From JBBTYG01 sp964418085 (lineage in GTDB: Bacteria > Patescibacteriota > Minisyncoccia > UBA6257 > 2-01-FULL-56-20), in contig CAYQKB010000026.1 of assembly GCA_964418085.1 (NCBI GenBank), forward strand, positions 1 through 16,835: DNA of 16,835 bases, read 5' to 3'. Both the position numbers and the translations under genes were made by a program. Positions within the stretch are counted from its first letter, which is position 1, and each line of letters begins with the position of its first letter. The notes under the pieces were generated by a model. That model was not told the DNA's origin and ran no database searches. It saw only the letters and a program-made list of their open reading frames with translations. This document shows positions 5,188-12,151 of the stretch, piece after piece.

Positions 5188-7293
5188 ATGAAATTTGAAC
5201 TTGCAGCAGGAGGAAATAAGCCGGCAGGTGATCAGCCAAAAGCAATTGAGGCCCTGGTTAAGGGCGTGAAAAGCGGCCTCAAGCACCAAACGCTCTTGGG
5301 CGTTACGGGGAGCGGAAAGACGTTTACGGTGGCGAATGTGATTCAAGAGATCCAGAAGCCGACGCTCGTAATTGCGCACAACAAAACCTTGGCCGCCCAG
5401 CTCACGAACGAATTCCGGGAATTGTTTCCAAAAAACTCCGTCAATTACTTTGTTTCTTATTATGACTATTACCAGCCAGAGGCGTATATTCCATCGAGCG
5501 ATACCTATATAGACAAGGAGGCGCTCATTAACGACGAGATAGACAAGTTGCGGCATGCGGCAACGATGGCGCTTCTCACGCGGCGCGATGTGATTGTGGT
5601 GGCGTCTGTGTCTTGTATTTACGGCCTTGGTGCTCCGGCGGCGTATGCGGAGAATATTTTTCATTTCAAAGTCGGTGATAAAATTGACCGGAAAAGTTTT
5701 ATGCGGAAACTTATCGAATTGCAATTTTCTCGCACGAGTTTGGACTTAAAGCGAGGGACGTACCGGCTCCGCGGGGACAACTGGGAAATTATGCCGCCGG
5801 ACCGAGAAGTTATATATAATTTTGAACTTGCGGACCCTTCGACTTCGCTCAGGGCAGGCAGTGAAAAGATTATAAAAAAGATTTATGAAGTTGATCCGGT
5901 GGCGGGATTTATTCCCTTCGACGCGGCTCAGGGCAAGCCCGGCACACCGCTCCTTAATGAAATTTATATCGCTCCAGCAAAACATTTTATTACACCTAAA
6001 AAGGAGCGTGAAAGAGCTATTGTCGCGATTGAAACAGAGATGCGCGAACGCGTGAAATATTTTGAAAAAGAAGGGAAGCTTCTTGAGGCGGAGCGGCTTG
6101 AGCGGCGGACTCGGTTTGATCTTGCCATGATGCGTGAAATTGGCTATTGCCACGGCATCGAGAACTATTCCCGGCATCTTTCGGGACGTGCGGCAGGGGA
6201 GCCGCCGGATACGCTTTTGGATTATTTCCCGAAGACACTTGCCGGAGAGCCGGATTTTTTGACAGTCATTGACGAATCTCATATGAGTATTCCGCAGCTG
6301 CAGGGGATGTATGCGGGAGATCGGTCGCGCAAGAAGACGCTTATCGAATTTGGATTCAGATTGCCATCGGCAGCGGATAACCGGCCGCTTGCATTCGACG
6401 AATTTGAAAAACGGATTGGCCAGCGGATATATACATCCGCAACGCCCGGGCCGTATGAGAAACGGACTTGCGTAGGGCATATGGCTAATAGCAAAATAGC
6501 TAATGGCCAGACAGTCGAGCAGATTATCCGACCGACGGGGCTTATTGATCCGAAGATAATAATTCTGCCAGCGCGCGGACAAGTGCAGGATTTACTCCCG
6601 CGAATTGAAGACCGAGTTAAAAAACATGAGCGTGTTCTTGTGACTACGCTTACAAAAAAAATGGCGGAGGAACTTGCTGCATATCTCGAGGAGAAAAAAA
6701 TAAAAGTGGCGTATTTGCACAGCGACGTGAAGACGCTCGACAGAATTCGTATTTTAACGAATTTACGGAAAGGGCCGACTGCTAAAGACGGGTTTGATGT
6801 GCTTGTGGGTGTAAACCTTCTTCGTGAAGGTCTCGACCTTCCGGAAGTTTCGCTTGTTGCGATTCTTGATGCCGATAAAGAAGGATTTTTGCGAAGCGAA
6901 ACATCGCTTGTGCAGACCATTGGCCGTGCTGCCCGGAATGTGAATGGCGAGGTGCTTATGTATGCTGACAATGTTACGGGCTCGATTGAGCGCGCCATTC
7001 GGGAAACCGACCGACGCAGGAAAATTCAGCTTGCGTATAACGCCAAGCACGGTATAACGCCGCAAACGATTATCAGAAAAATTTCGAGCATTCTTCCCGA
7101 TATCGATGAAGTATTAAAGTTGGAAATGAGACCGATTCCGAAGTCGAAGTCCGCGCTTCAGAAGCTGATAGCCCAAAAGACAAAGGAAATGAAGGAAGCA
7201 GCGGCACATTTAGATTTTGAACTTGCAGCAATCCTGCGTGATGAGCTCAAAACACTTGCTAAGGCAAGCGCCGGTGAAATCAAGAAAAAGTAG
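5188..7293 (+). CDS. uvrB: UvrABC excinuclease subunit B
   Basis: UvrB is the damage-verifying, ATP-driven subunit of nucleotide excision repair; it receives DNA from UvrA and recruits UvrC. The sequence shows Walker A GVTGSGKT (residues 38-45), the DNA-clamping beta-hairpin region YYDYYQPEAYIP (about 91-102), the DESH helicase box near 362, the RIYTSATPGPYE and IGRAARN helicase motifs, and a C-terminal UVR motif at about 657-690 that contacts UvrC. The 701 residues are some 28 more than E. coli UvrB. About 21 of these come from two insertions in and after the UvrA-binding domain region, each built on a copy of a short DNA repeat (see the repeat entries). The start is set by family alignment (KFELAAGGNKPAGDQPKAI) and the promoter position. 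All motifs are intact, so the gene should work. Confidence 0.97.
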   Translation: MKFELAAGGNKPAGDQPKAIEALVKGVKSGLKHQTLLGVTGSGKTFTVANVIQEIQKPTLVIAHNKTLAAQLTNEFRELFPKNSVNYFVSYYDYYQPEAYIPSSDTYIDKEALINDEIDKLRHAATMALLTRRDVIVVASVSCIYGLGAPAAYAENIFHFKVGDKIDRKSFMRKLIELQFSRTSLDLKRGTYRLRGDNWEIMPPDREVIYNFELADPSTSLRAGSEKIIKKIYEVDPVAGFIPFDAAQGKPGTPLLNEIYIAPAKHFITPKKERERAIVAIETEMRERVKYFEKEGKLLEAERLERRTRFDLAMMREIGYCHGIENYSRHLSGRAAGEPPDTLLDYFPKTLAGEPDFLTVIDESHMSIPQLQGMYAGDRSRKKTLIEFGFRLPSAADNRPLAFDEFEKRIGQRIYTSATPGPYEKRTCVGHMANSKIANGQTVEQIIRPTGLIDPKIIILPARGQVQDLLPRIEDRVKKHERVLVTTLTKKMAEELAAYLEEKKIKVAYLHSDVKTLDRIRILTNLRKGPTAKDGFDVLVGVNLLREGLDLPEVSLVAILDADKEGFLRSETSLVQTIGRAARNVNGEVLMYADNVTGSIERAIRETDRRRKIQLAYNAKHGITPQTIIRKISSILPDIDEVLKLEMRPIPKSKSALQKLIAQKTKEMKEAAAHLDFELAAILRDELKTLAKASAGEIKKK
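5835..5859 (+). repeat. Dispersed short element inside uvrB, copy 1
   Basis: The core CCCTTCGAC-TTC-GCTCAGGGCA is read in uvrB as PSTSLRAG. It shares 19 of its first 22 bases with copy 2 at 5914. From general knowledge, DNA of this form recurs as a dispersed short repeat in many bacterial drafts, and its translations (SLRAGS, CPERSRR, LSRVEG) are familiar; copy number in this genome is unknown. Confidence 0.7.
5914..5938 (+). repeat. Dispersed short element inside uvrB, copy 2
   Basis: The core CCCTTCGAC-GCG-GCTCAGGGCA lies 79 bases after copy 1. Here it is read in another frame, as PFDAAQGK, so the likeness is at DNA level and not protein level. Confidence 0.7.
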
Positions 7294-7344
7294 AACCCAT
7301 CTCAAAAATAGCTTTGCATTCTTTTTTGATGTGAGTTCTAGTTT
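7292..7344 (+). terminator. Possible uvrB terminator, weak
   Basis: Imperfect pairing of AGAAC (7292-7296), CATC and an A-run with an opposing T-run, GATG and GTTCT (7335-7339), followed by AGTTTTCC. The stem is interrupted, so this is a weak candidate. Confidence 0.25.
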
Positions 7345-7386
7345 TCCCCAAAAACAGAATATTTTTCAACAGAAGTTCCGGACTTA

Positions 7387-7409
7387 TGCACTTGATGTGC
7401 ACTTTTTTC
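7387..7409 (+). terminator. Hairpin with T6 tract after uvrB
   Basis: TGCAC (7387-7391) pairs with GTGCA (7397-7401), followed by C and six Ts. The stem is short (5 bp) but the T-run is good. It would end uvrB transcripts just before the candidate RNA promoter. Confidence 0.45.
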
Positions 7410-7411
7410 TA

Positions 7412-7439
7412 TTGACTTTTTCTGGATTTGAAAGAAAAT
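7412..7439 (+). promoter_or_regulatory. Possible promoter of the candidate RNA
   Basis: TTGACT (7412-7417), 16 bases, GAAAAT (7434-7439, 4 of 6 consensus). Initiation would fall at about 7446-7447, the first base of the RNA's closing helix. The -10 box is weak. Confidence 0.3.
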
Positions 7440-7446
7440 ATATGTA

Positions 7447-7684
7447 GGTTCTACTCGAAGAACGTGCGTAAACCAATTCCAAACAAGCAATGTCTTTCGT
7501 CTGAGTCCAACAGCGCATCAGTCCGTGGACTGATGAACAAGGACTCAATAATTACGAAAACAGTGGAATGTTGCTAGCGCATAAAAAGAGTGGGACCTAC
7601 CGAGTGGGGAAGATTCCTACATCGTCGAGGGGATCTTTTCCTCGTTCTCAGATTGCAAGAACCGCTCTTTGAAGCCGGTTTTTT
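7447..7684 (+). ncRNA. Candidate structured non-coding RNA, about 240 nt
   Basis: The two ends pair: GGTTCT (7447-7452) with AGAACC (7658-7663), then AGAACG (7459-7464) with CGTTCT (7643-7648). Inside, 7464-7469 pairs with 7577-7582 (two G-T), and 7486-7493 with 7568-7575 (8 bp). Within that arm, 7502-7508 pairs with 7541-7547 and encloses a perfect 9-bp hairpin 7516-7524/7527-7535. Two further hairpins lie at 7604-7620 and 7626-7644; the latter shares two bases with the closing helix. A hairpin with six Ts ends it. I do not recognise an Rfam family: the RNase P, SRP, tmRNA and 5S signatures were looked for and not found. The pairing was done by eye with no covariation evidence. Confidence 0.45.
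7660..7684 (+). terminator. Terminator of the candidate RNA
   Basis: AACCG (7660-7664) pairs with CGGTT (7676-7680), followed by TTTT (six Ts in total from 7679). The 5' arm overlaps the 3' strand of the closing helix (7658-7663), so the two pairings compete. Confidence 0.45.
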
Positions 7685-7841
7685 ATTTCTAGATACTAAA
7701 TCCTTATTTAATGCGGACTCGATAGAAGTAACCAGCGAAAGCGAAAAATATTATTGCTGCCCCAGGCGAGGGTATATATTAACCGATCGAATCATCTTTA
7801 GAATCTGCTTTGAAATGGTTTCGTGCTCTTAACGTCATCTA

Positions 7842-7850
7842 TGGTATAAT
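7842..7850 (+). promoter_or_regulatory. Extended -10 promoter of the DUF948-like gene
   Basis: TGG followed by consensus TATAAT (7845-7850). It ends 7 bases before the ATG, so the mRNA would start at the codon. No good -35 box is seen. Confidence 0.6.
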
Positions 7851-7857
7851 CAAAACA

Positions 7858-8145
7858 ATGGATGAAATATTAATCGTATCCCAAACTCTTTTTTACTTCG
7901 TATCTTCCTTTGCAATACTCGCTGTTGGAGCGATTTTATGCGTTATCGCATATTACGTAGTTCAGATCGGGAAGCGGCTCCATAAAATTTCCGAAAACGT
8001 CGAAAAATCCTCGGCTGAAGTGCAAGAAAATATTTCAGAACTTTTTGAAAAACTTTCGGTCATTCCTTTTATTTCGGCGTTTTTCAAGAAAGGTCGTTCT
8101 AAAAACGGAGGTAGTAGAAAAAATACAACACATGAAGAAAGTTAA
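7858..8145 (+). CDS. DUF948-like membrane protein, 95 aa
   Basis: A single hydrophobic helix at about residues 8-36 is followed by an amphipathic helix (QIGKRLHKISENVEKSSAEVQENISELFEKL) and a basic, disordered tail. This is the layout of DUF948 proteins (general-stress, membrane-anchored, often next to YtxH genes). The membership is inferred from layout and neighbour, not from a motif. The ATG at 7858 is preferred to the one at 7810 because TATAAT ends 7 bases before it, so the upstream ATG would not be transcribed. The stop overlaps the start of the YtxH-like gene by 14 bases, indicating one mRNA and coupled translation. Confidence 0.75.
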   Translation: MDEILIVSQTLFYFVSSFAILAVGAILCVIAYYVVQIGKRLHKISENVEKSSAEVQENISELFEKLSVIPFISAFFKKGRSKNGGSRKNTTHEES

Positions 8146-8446
8146 ATCACGACTCGTGGAAGGTGCTTTGGTTGGAGCCGCGCTTGGTGTTGCTGTTGGA
8201 ATGCTTTTTGCGCCGAAGTCCGGCAAAAAGCTTCGCAAGGATATAGCAGACAGGGCTGAAGATTTTTACAAATATATTTCGCCGAAGCTAAAGCAGATTA
8301 AGAATATGAGCGAAGAGCAGTATAAAACGTTTATGAAGACCGCAATTGAGGGATATGCAAAAGCGAGAAATCTTTCAACGCAAGAAGTGCAAGAACTCGG
8401 AGGATACGCGCAAGAATTCTGGAAAAATTTTAGGAAACATTTTTAA
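8132..8446 (+). CDS. YtxH-like protein, 104 aa
   Basis: The N-terminus has a basic start, then a glycine/alanine-rich hydrophobic helix (ALVGAALGVAVGMLFAPKSGKKLRKD, about residues 11-36), which is the hallmark of the YtxH family (membrane-tethered, stress-associated, function unknown). The rest is charged helix with a possible coiled coil. The start at 8132 fits the family; 29 extra codons of an upstream in-frame ATG lie inside the preceding gene and look non-coding. GGAGG at 8107-8111 is 20 bases away, too far to help, so translation is probably coupled to the DUF948-like gene, whose end overlaps by 14 bases. Confidence 0.85.
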   Translation: MKKVKSRLVEGALVGAALGVAVGMLFAPKSGKKLRKDIADRAEDFYKYISPKLKQIKNMSEEQYKTFMKTAIEGYAKARNLSTQEVQELGGYAQEFWKNFRKHF

Positions 8447-8484
8447 AGAATGGTTTGGGGTTGGATTTAGTGGATAGTGTTTTT

Positions 8485-8504
8485 ATCCCTGCGCAGGCGG
8501 GGAT
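8485..8504 (+). repeat. Dispersed palindromic repeat acting as a possible terminator
   Basis: An 8-bp stem (8485-8492 with 8497-8504, one G-T pair) and four-base loop is followed by TTTGGTTTTATTTT. The reverse strand translates to IPACAG, a string I know from a palindromic repeat widespread in bacterial drafts. It lies 39 bases after the YtxH-like stop and could end that transcript. Confidence 0.5.
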
Positions 8505-8533
8505 TTTGGTTTTATTTTGATGTTTGGGTGTTA

Positions 8534-8539
8534 TATACT
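8534..8539 (+). promoter_or_regulatory. -10 box of the Cys-rich gene
   Basis: TATACT ends 6 bases before the ATG at 8546. No convincing -35 or Shine-Dalgarno site; a leaderless mRNA is likely. Confidence 0.45.
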
Positions 8540-8545
8540 TGAGAT

Positions 8546-10192
8546 ATGGAAAAGGTGTGCCGGAATTGTAAAAATTCTTTTGTTGTGGAGCCGGAAGATT
8601 TTGCAGCCTATGAACGCCTTGATTTGCCGGCGCCAGATCTTTGCCCTTATTGCCGCTGGAAATATCTTTTGGCATTTTGGATTTTTGGGAGATTTAGAAT
8701 TGCCAAGTCATCTTTAAGCGGAAGAAAAATTATTACCGTTCTTCCGGAAAATGTTACTTTTCCAATATATGAGCGGGCAGAATTTGTTTCGGATAATTGG
8801 GATCCGCTCACGTATGGTCGCTCATATGATCCATCGCGGCCGTTTATCGAACAATTATGTGAACTTCAAGCCTCAGTTCCGCACCCGCATCAAACAGGAA
8901 TTAAAAATGTGAATTGCGATTGGTGTGACGACTGGTGGGAATCGCGCGAGTGCTATCTAAGTCGTTCCGGATATAGAAATGAGTATTTGAGTTATGCATA
9001 CCGTGTGACGGGCTCAAAAAATTCGATTGACATTACCTATTGTTTCGACACGGAGCGTTCTTATGACTGCTTGTATTGTTTTAAGGGATATAACCTGCGA
9101 CATTCATTCAACTGTCGGGATTGCATTGATAGTGCTTTTCTTTACGACTGTCGTAACTCTACGAACTGTTTTATGTCATGGAATTTGCGGAATAAACAAT
9201 ATTATATTTTGAATCAGCCGTATTCAAAAGAGGCATATTTTGAAAAATTAAAAACGTTTGATCTTCGGTCGTATGCAGCGATAGATAAGCTCAAAAAAGA
9301 ATTTTGGGATCATCTCCGGAGCGATGCCGTGCATCGTGCGACTTACAATGTACAAGTTATAAACTCAACCGGCAATTTTCTTGTTGAGGATAAAAATTGC
9401 CATTTCTGTATTTTTGTGGAAAGATCGGAAAATTGCCGATATTGTATTCGAGGTTTTGAGGCAAAAGACTGCATAGATCAAGTAAGCGTAATTGCGGAGA
9501 AGTGTGGCTTAGGAGCACTCGATCAATGGGGTTATCAGAATATTTGTAATCTTTATACGGATCACTGCCGTTTTAGCGCTTATCTCGATAATTGCGAAGA
9601 ATGTGAATATTGCTTTGGCTGTGTCGGGCTTCGGAAAAAGAAATATTGCATTTTGAATGTCCAGTACACAAAGGAAGAATACGAAGCGCTTCTTTCAAAA
9701 ATTAAAACGGATATGAAAGAGAAGGGAGAGTGGGGAAAGTTTTTCCCCCTCGCTGCGGCATATTCCGGTTATAACGATTCACTTGCGCAAATTATGTTTC
9801 CGATGAAAAAAGAGGAGGCGCTAGCGTTTGGGGCAAAGTGGCAAGAGTCGCCAGTCGCACATCACGAAGGAATAAACGGTAATGATCTGCCGGATCGGAT
9901 TGATGATGTGAAAGACGATATTGTTAAACAGCGAATCATTTGTCCCGAAACGAATTTGAGCTATAACATCGCTCCGCACGAACTCGCTTTTTATAGGGAG
10001 CACGGAATCCCGCTTCCGCGTCGCCATTTTGATCGGCGAACGTTCAATCGGTTTTGGCCCATGACCCAAATGATGATACCGCAGAGAGGCATTTGTCTAT
10101 ACTGCAAAAAAGAAATCGAACACTATTATAGTCCCGAACTCGGATTTAAAAAGATAGCGTGCGTTGAATGCTATCAGAAGGAGATTGCTTAG
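8546..10192 (+). CDS. Cys-rich protein with zinc-ribbon ends and an internal duplication, 548 aa
   Basis: I count about 33 cysteines. The N-terminus has a zinc ribbon (C5/C8 with C33/C36) and the C-terminus another (CLYC and CVEC). Between them are two related blocks, each a run of CxxC-type motifs 9-13 residues apart ending in a near-identical tail: LRNKQYYILNQPYSKEAYFEKL and LRKKKYCILNVQYTKEEYEALL. The periodic Cys/aromatic pattern could be a metal-binding or beta-helical stack. No signal peptide or membrane helix, so probably cytoplasmic; no known catalytic motif. The role is unknown. The TATACT box supports the ATG at 8546. The gene converges on typA, with only 7 bases between the stops. 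Confidence 0.9.
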   Translation: MEKVCRNCKNSFVVEPEDFAAYERLDLPAPDLCPYCRWKYLLAFWIFGRFRIAKSSLSGRKIITVLPENVTFPIYERAEFVSDNWDPLTYGRSYDPSRPFIEQLCELQASVPHPHQTGIKNVNCDWCDDWWESRECYLSRSGYRNEYLSYAYRVTGSKNSIDITYCFDTERSYDCLYCFKGYNLRHSFNCRDCIDSAFLYDCRNSTNCFMSWNLRNKQYYILNQPYSKEAYFEKLKTFDLRSYAAIDKLKKEFWDHLRSDAVHRATYNVQVINSTGNFLVEDKNCHFCIFVERSENCRYCIRGFEAKDCIDQVSVIAEKCGLGALDQWGYQNICNLYTDHCRFSAYLDNCEECEYCFGCVGLRKKKYCILNVQYTKEEYEALLSKIKTDMKEKGEWGKFFPLAAAYSGYNDSLAQIMFPMKKEEALAFGAKWQESPVAHHEGINGNDLPDRIDDVKDDIVKQRIICPETNLSYNIAPHELAFYREHGIPLPRRHFDRRTFNRFWPMTQMMIPQRGICLYCKKEIEHYYSPELGFKKIACVECYQKEIA

Positions 10193-10199
10193 TATTTTC

Positions 10200-11999
10200 T
10201 TATCCCTCCTTTTTGCGTAAATTCTTATTCAAGACGCGTTTGCGAAGCCGGATGCTTTTGGGCGTTACTTCCACGAGTTCATCGTCGCCGATATATTCGA
10301 TTGCCTGTTCGAGCGTTAAATCCAGGGGTGGTACAAGGTCGTTTGTCACCGCGTCGGTTTTTGCCCGGAAGTTGGTGAGTTGTTTTGCTTTGCAGACATT
10401 TGCAATCAAGTCCAAGTCCTTTGCGTTCTCACCGACTACCTGGCCTTCGTATACTCTAACGCCCGGGCCAACGAACATTATTCCGCGTTCCTGGGTGCTT
10501 AAGAGTGCGTAGGCCGTTGTAGTGCCTGTTTCGTGGGCTACAATTGAGCCGTGCGGGGCTTTCTCGATATCTCCGAAGGTTGGGAAGTAGCCAGCGACAA
10601 GCGTGTTTACAATGCCCATACCGCGCGTTTCGATGATGAATTCAGCCCGGAATCCGATAAGTGATCGTGTTGGCACAAAGAAGTGGAAAGATGCCGTTCC
10701 GTTTTCAACGTTCATGTTTCTCATTTCGCCTTTTCGGCTGCTCATTTTTTCAATGACGAGTCCGGAATATTGCTCCGGGACTTCGAGCCATACATCCTCT
10801 GCCGGCTCAAATGTTTTTCCGTTTTCAACCTTCATAATTACCTCCGGGCGGGACACCTGAAGTTCATATCCTTCGCGGCGCATTTTTTCGATGATGATTG
10901 CAAGGTGCAATTCACCGCGGCCGTTCACGATAAATTCGTCGTTTGTTTTTCCTGGCATGACTTCAAGCGCGACGTCGTTTACGAGTTCGCGTTCAAGCCT
11001 TTCCTTCAGATTTCTGGTGGTACAGTATTGCCCTTCCTGTCCGGCGAACGGGGAATTGTTGACGCTGAAGATCATTTTCACCGTCGGCTTTTCGATGTTG
11101 ATGGGCGGAAGGGGAGATGGGTGCTCCGCGTCCGTAATCGTGTCGCCGATGGAAATATTTTCAATTCCGGCTACTGCGGCGATGTCTCCCGCTTCCACCT
11201 CCTTCGCTGCCACTTTATTCAAACCTAAAAAGGTGAGCAGCGAGCTCAATTTTTGCGTCGAGATTTTTCCATCCCGGTCTACCCGTGCGACAGTTTGTCC
11301 CTCCGTAATTTTTCCCTGATAAATTCTTCCGACGCCTATTTTGCCTTTATAGTTGTCATAGGCGATCGAGACGATCATCATCTGGAGCGGTGCGTCGAGT
11401 TTCACTTTCGGAGCCGGAATATGTTTCAAAACCGTTTCAAAAACCGGCTTGATGTCGGTCATAGTCTCTAACTCCGGCGTGAGCCCTGCCCTTCCAAGCT
11501 TTCCTGCGCAATAGACAATCGGAAAACTTATTTGTTCGTCATTCGCTCCAAGTTCTATGAATAATTCGATTATCTTTTCGAGGACATAATTTATGCGCGC
11601 CGCGGGTTTATCTATTTTATTTACCACGACGATTATTTTGTGTCCCATCTGAAGCGCCTTCTTGAGAACGAAGCGTGTTTGCGGCATCGGGCCTTCCTGC
11701 GCGTCAACCAAGAGAAGGGCACCGTCCGCCATGTTGAGCACTCGCTCAACCTCTCCGCCGAAGTCCGCGTGGCCTGGCGTGTCAATGATATTTATTTTTG
11801 CATCGCCATACTGCACCGCAAGATTTTTTGCGAAAATCGTAATCCCGCGCTCTTTTTCAAGTTCGTTCGAGTCCATAATGAGCTCCTGCTGATTAAGCTT
11901 TCCGAGGTCCGTGTTCGACTGCTTCAAAAGCGCGTCAACGAGCGTGGTTTTGCCGTGGTCAACGTGAGCTATGATTGCGATGTTTCTAATTTTTTTCAT
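10200..11999 (-). CDS. typA: Ribosome-binding GTPase TypA/BipA
   Basis: TypA is an EF-G-like translational GTPase that binds 70S ribosomes and helps growth or ribosome assembly under cold and stress. The 599 residues match the family's usual length (E. coli 607). G1 AHVDHGKT is at 11-18, G2 RGITI at 51-55, G3 DTPGH at 73-77 and G4 NKID at 127-130; the G5 position reads CAGK (164-167). The beta-barrel, two alpha/beta domains and the TypA-specific C-terminal domain (ending TPKSIRLRKRVLNKN) follow. No Shine-Dalgarno or leaderless -10 lies directly before the ATG. The nearest promoter is about 70 bases upstream, and between it and the ATG lie an intrinsic terminator and a short upstream ORF, so attenuation is likely. 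Confidence 0.97.
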   Translation of the reverse strand: MKKIRNIAIIAHVDHGKTTLVDALLKQSNTDLGKLNQQELIMDSNELEKERGITIFAKNLAVQYGDAKINIIDTPGHADFGGEVERVLNMADGALLLVDAQEGPMPQTRFVLKKALQMGHKIIVVVNKIDKPAARINYVLEKIIELFIELGANDEQISFPIVYCAGKLGRAGLTPELETMTDIKPVFETVLKHIPAPKVKLDAPLQMMIVSIAYDNYKGKIGVGRIYQGKITEGQTVARVDRDGKISTQKLSSLLTFLGLNKVAAKEVEAGDIAAVAGIENISIGDTITDAEHPSPLPPINIEKPTVKMIFSVNNSPFAGQEGQYCTTRNLKERLERELVNDVALEVMPGKTNDEFIVNGRGELHLAIIIEKMRREGYELQVSRPEVIMKVENGKTFEPAEDVWLEVPEQYSGLVIEKMSSRKGEMRNMNVENGTASFHFFVPTRSLIGFRAEFIIETRGMGIVNTLVAGYFPTFGDIEKAPHGSIVAHETGTTTAYALLSTQERGIMFVGPGVRVYEGQVVGENAKDLDLIANVCKAKQLTNFRAKTDAVTNDLVPPLDLTLEQAIEYIGDDELVEVTPKSIRLRKRVLNKNLRKKEG

Positions 12000-12022
12000 G
12001 ATATTCTTTTTGGCAAGTGTTC

Positions 12023-12052
12023 TTAACTAAAAAACGGGATATACCCCGTCAT
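12023..12052 (-). CDS. Nine-codon upstream ORF in the typA leader (MTGYIPFFS)
   Basis: ATG at 12052-12050 opens nine codons ending in TAA at 12025-12023. The initiator lies about 6 bases after the predicted transcription start. The reading frame runs through the whole terminator hairpin and its U-tract, so a translating ribosome would stop it folding. Short frames like this also arise by chance. Confidence 0.35.
   Translation of the reverse strand: MTGYIPFFS
12029..12049 (-). terminator. Intrinsic terminator within the typA leader
   Basis: On the minus strand ACGGG (12049-12045) pairs with CCCGT (12038-12034), overlapping a run of six Ts (12034-12029). It sits between the only visible typA promoter and the typA start at 11999, so it would act as an attenuator unless disrupted. 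Confidence 0.55.
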
Positions 12053-12065
12053 TTACTTGGTGAAG

Positions 12066-12074
12066 AGTATACCA
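12066..12074 (-). promoter_or_regulatory. Extended -10 promoter of typA
   Basis: Minus-strand TGG-TATACT (12074-12066), with a poor -35 (TTGCAT, 17 bases upstream). Initiation is expected near 12059, giving a 60-base leader. Confidence 0.5.
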
Positions 12075-12135
12075 GAACTCGAGAGAAAATGCAAACACGA
12101 CATCTTATTTATTTTTTATCATCTTTTCTCACTTT

Positions 12136-12144
12136 TGCTATACT
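12136..12144 (+). promoter_or_regulatory. Extended -10 promoter of the surface protein gene
   Basis: TGC-TATACT (12136-12144) ends 7 bases before the ATG at 12152; TTATCA at 12116-12121 may be the -35. This gives a leaderless mRNA and sets the start codon. Confidence 0.55.
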
Positions 12145-12151
12145 TATCTTT

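Larger units (their letters stand above)
7294..7857. other. 564-base gene-free region between uvrB and the DUF948-like gene
   Basis: No convincing protein gene. The one long frame (GTG at 7590 to 7832) has no start signal and an implausible composition. In order it holds a weak uvrB terminator candidate, a hairpin with six Ts (7387-7408), a candidate RNA gene (7447-7684), about 160 bases in which I see nothing, and the -10 box of the next gene. Confidence 0.7.

Noticed and set aside
6279..6998. 239-codon minus-strand frame opposite uvrB, and similar ones at 5746-6582
   Set aside because: Shadow frames of a conserved gene; low-complexity Ser/Arg composition and no family likeness.
7530..7560. 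CTGATGA followed by CGAAA, as in a hammerhead ribozyme core
   Set aside because: The sequence between them does not form stem II, and the flanks do not give stems I and III.
7588..7600. T-box-like string AGAGTGGGACC in the candidate RNA
   Set aside because: It resembles the T-box core, but there is no specifier stem, no matching antiterminator partner in the right order, and the genes downstream are not aminoacyl-tRNA synthetases or amino-acid genes.
7590..7832. 80-codon plus-strand frame starting at GTG
   Set aside because: No start signal; it runs across the RNA helices, the terminator T-run and the next gene's upstream region.
10170..10215. AAGGAG/CTCCTT pairing between the ends of the Cys-rich gene and typA
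   Set aside because: The stem is 6 bp with a loop of more than 20 bases, too weak to call a terminator.
10603..11319. Plus-strand frames opposite typA
   Set aside because: Shadow frames of a fully conserved gene with no start signals.
12017..12151. Longer N-terminus for the surface protein (ATG at 12017 or 12089)
   Set aside because: The extra residues precede the signal peptide and would be encoded upstream of the TGCTATACT promoter; they also overlap the typA leader.
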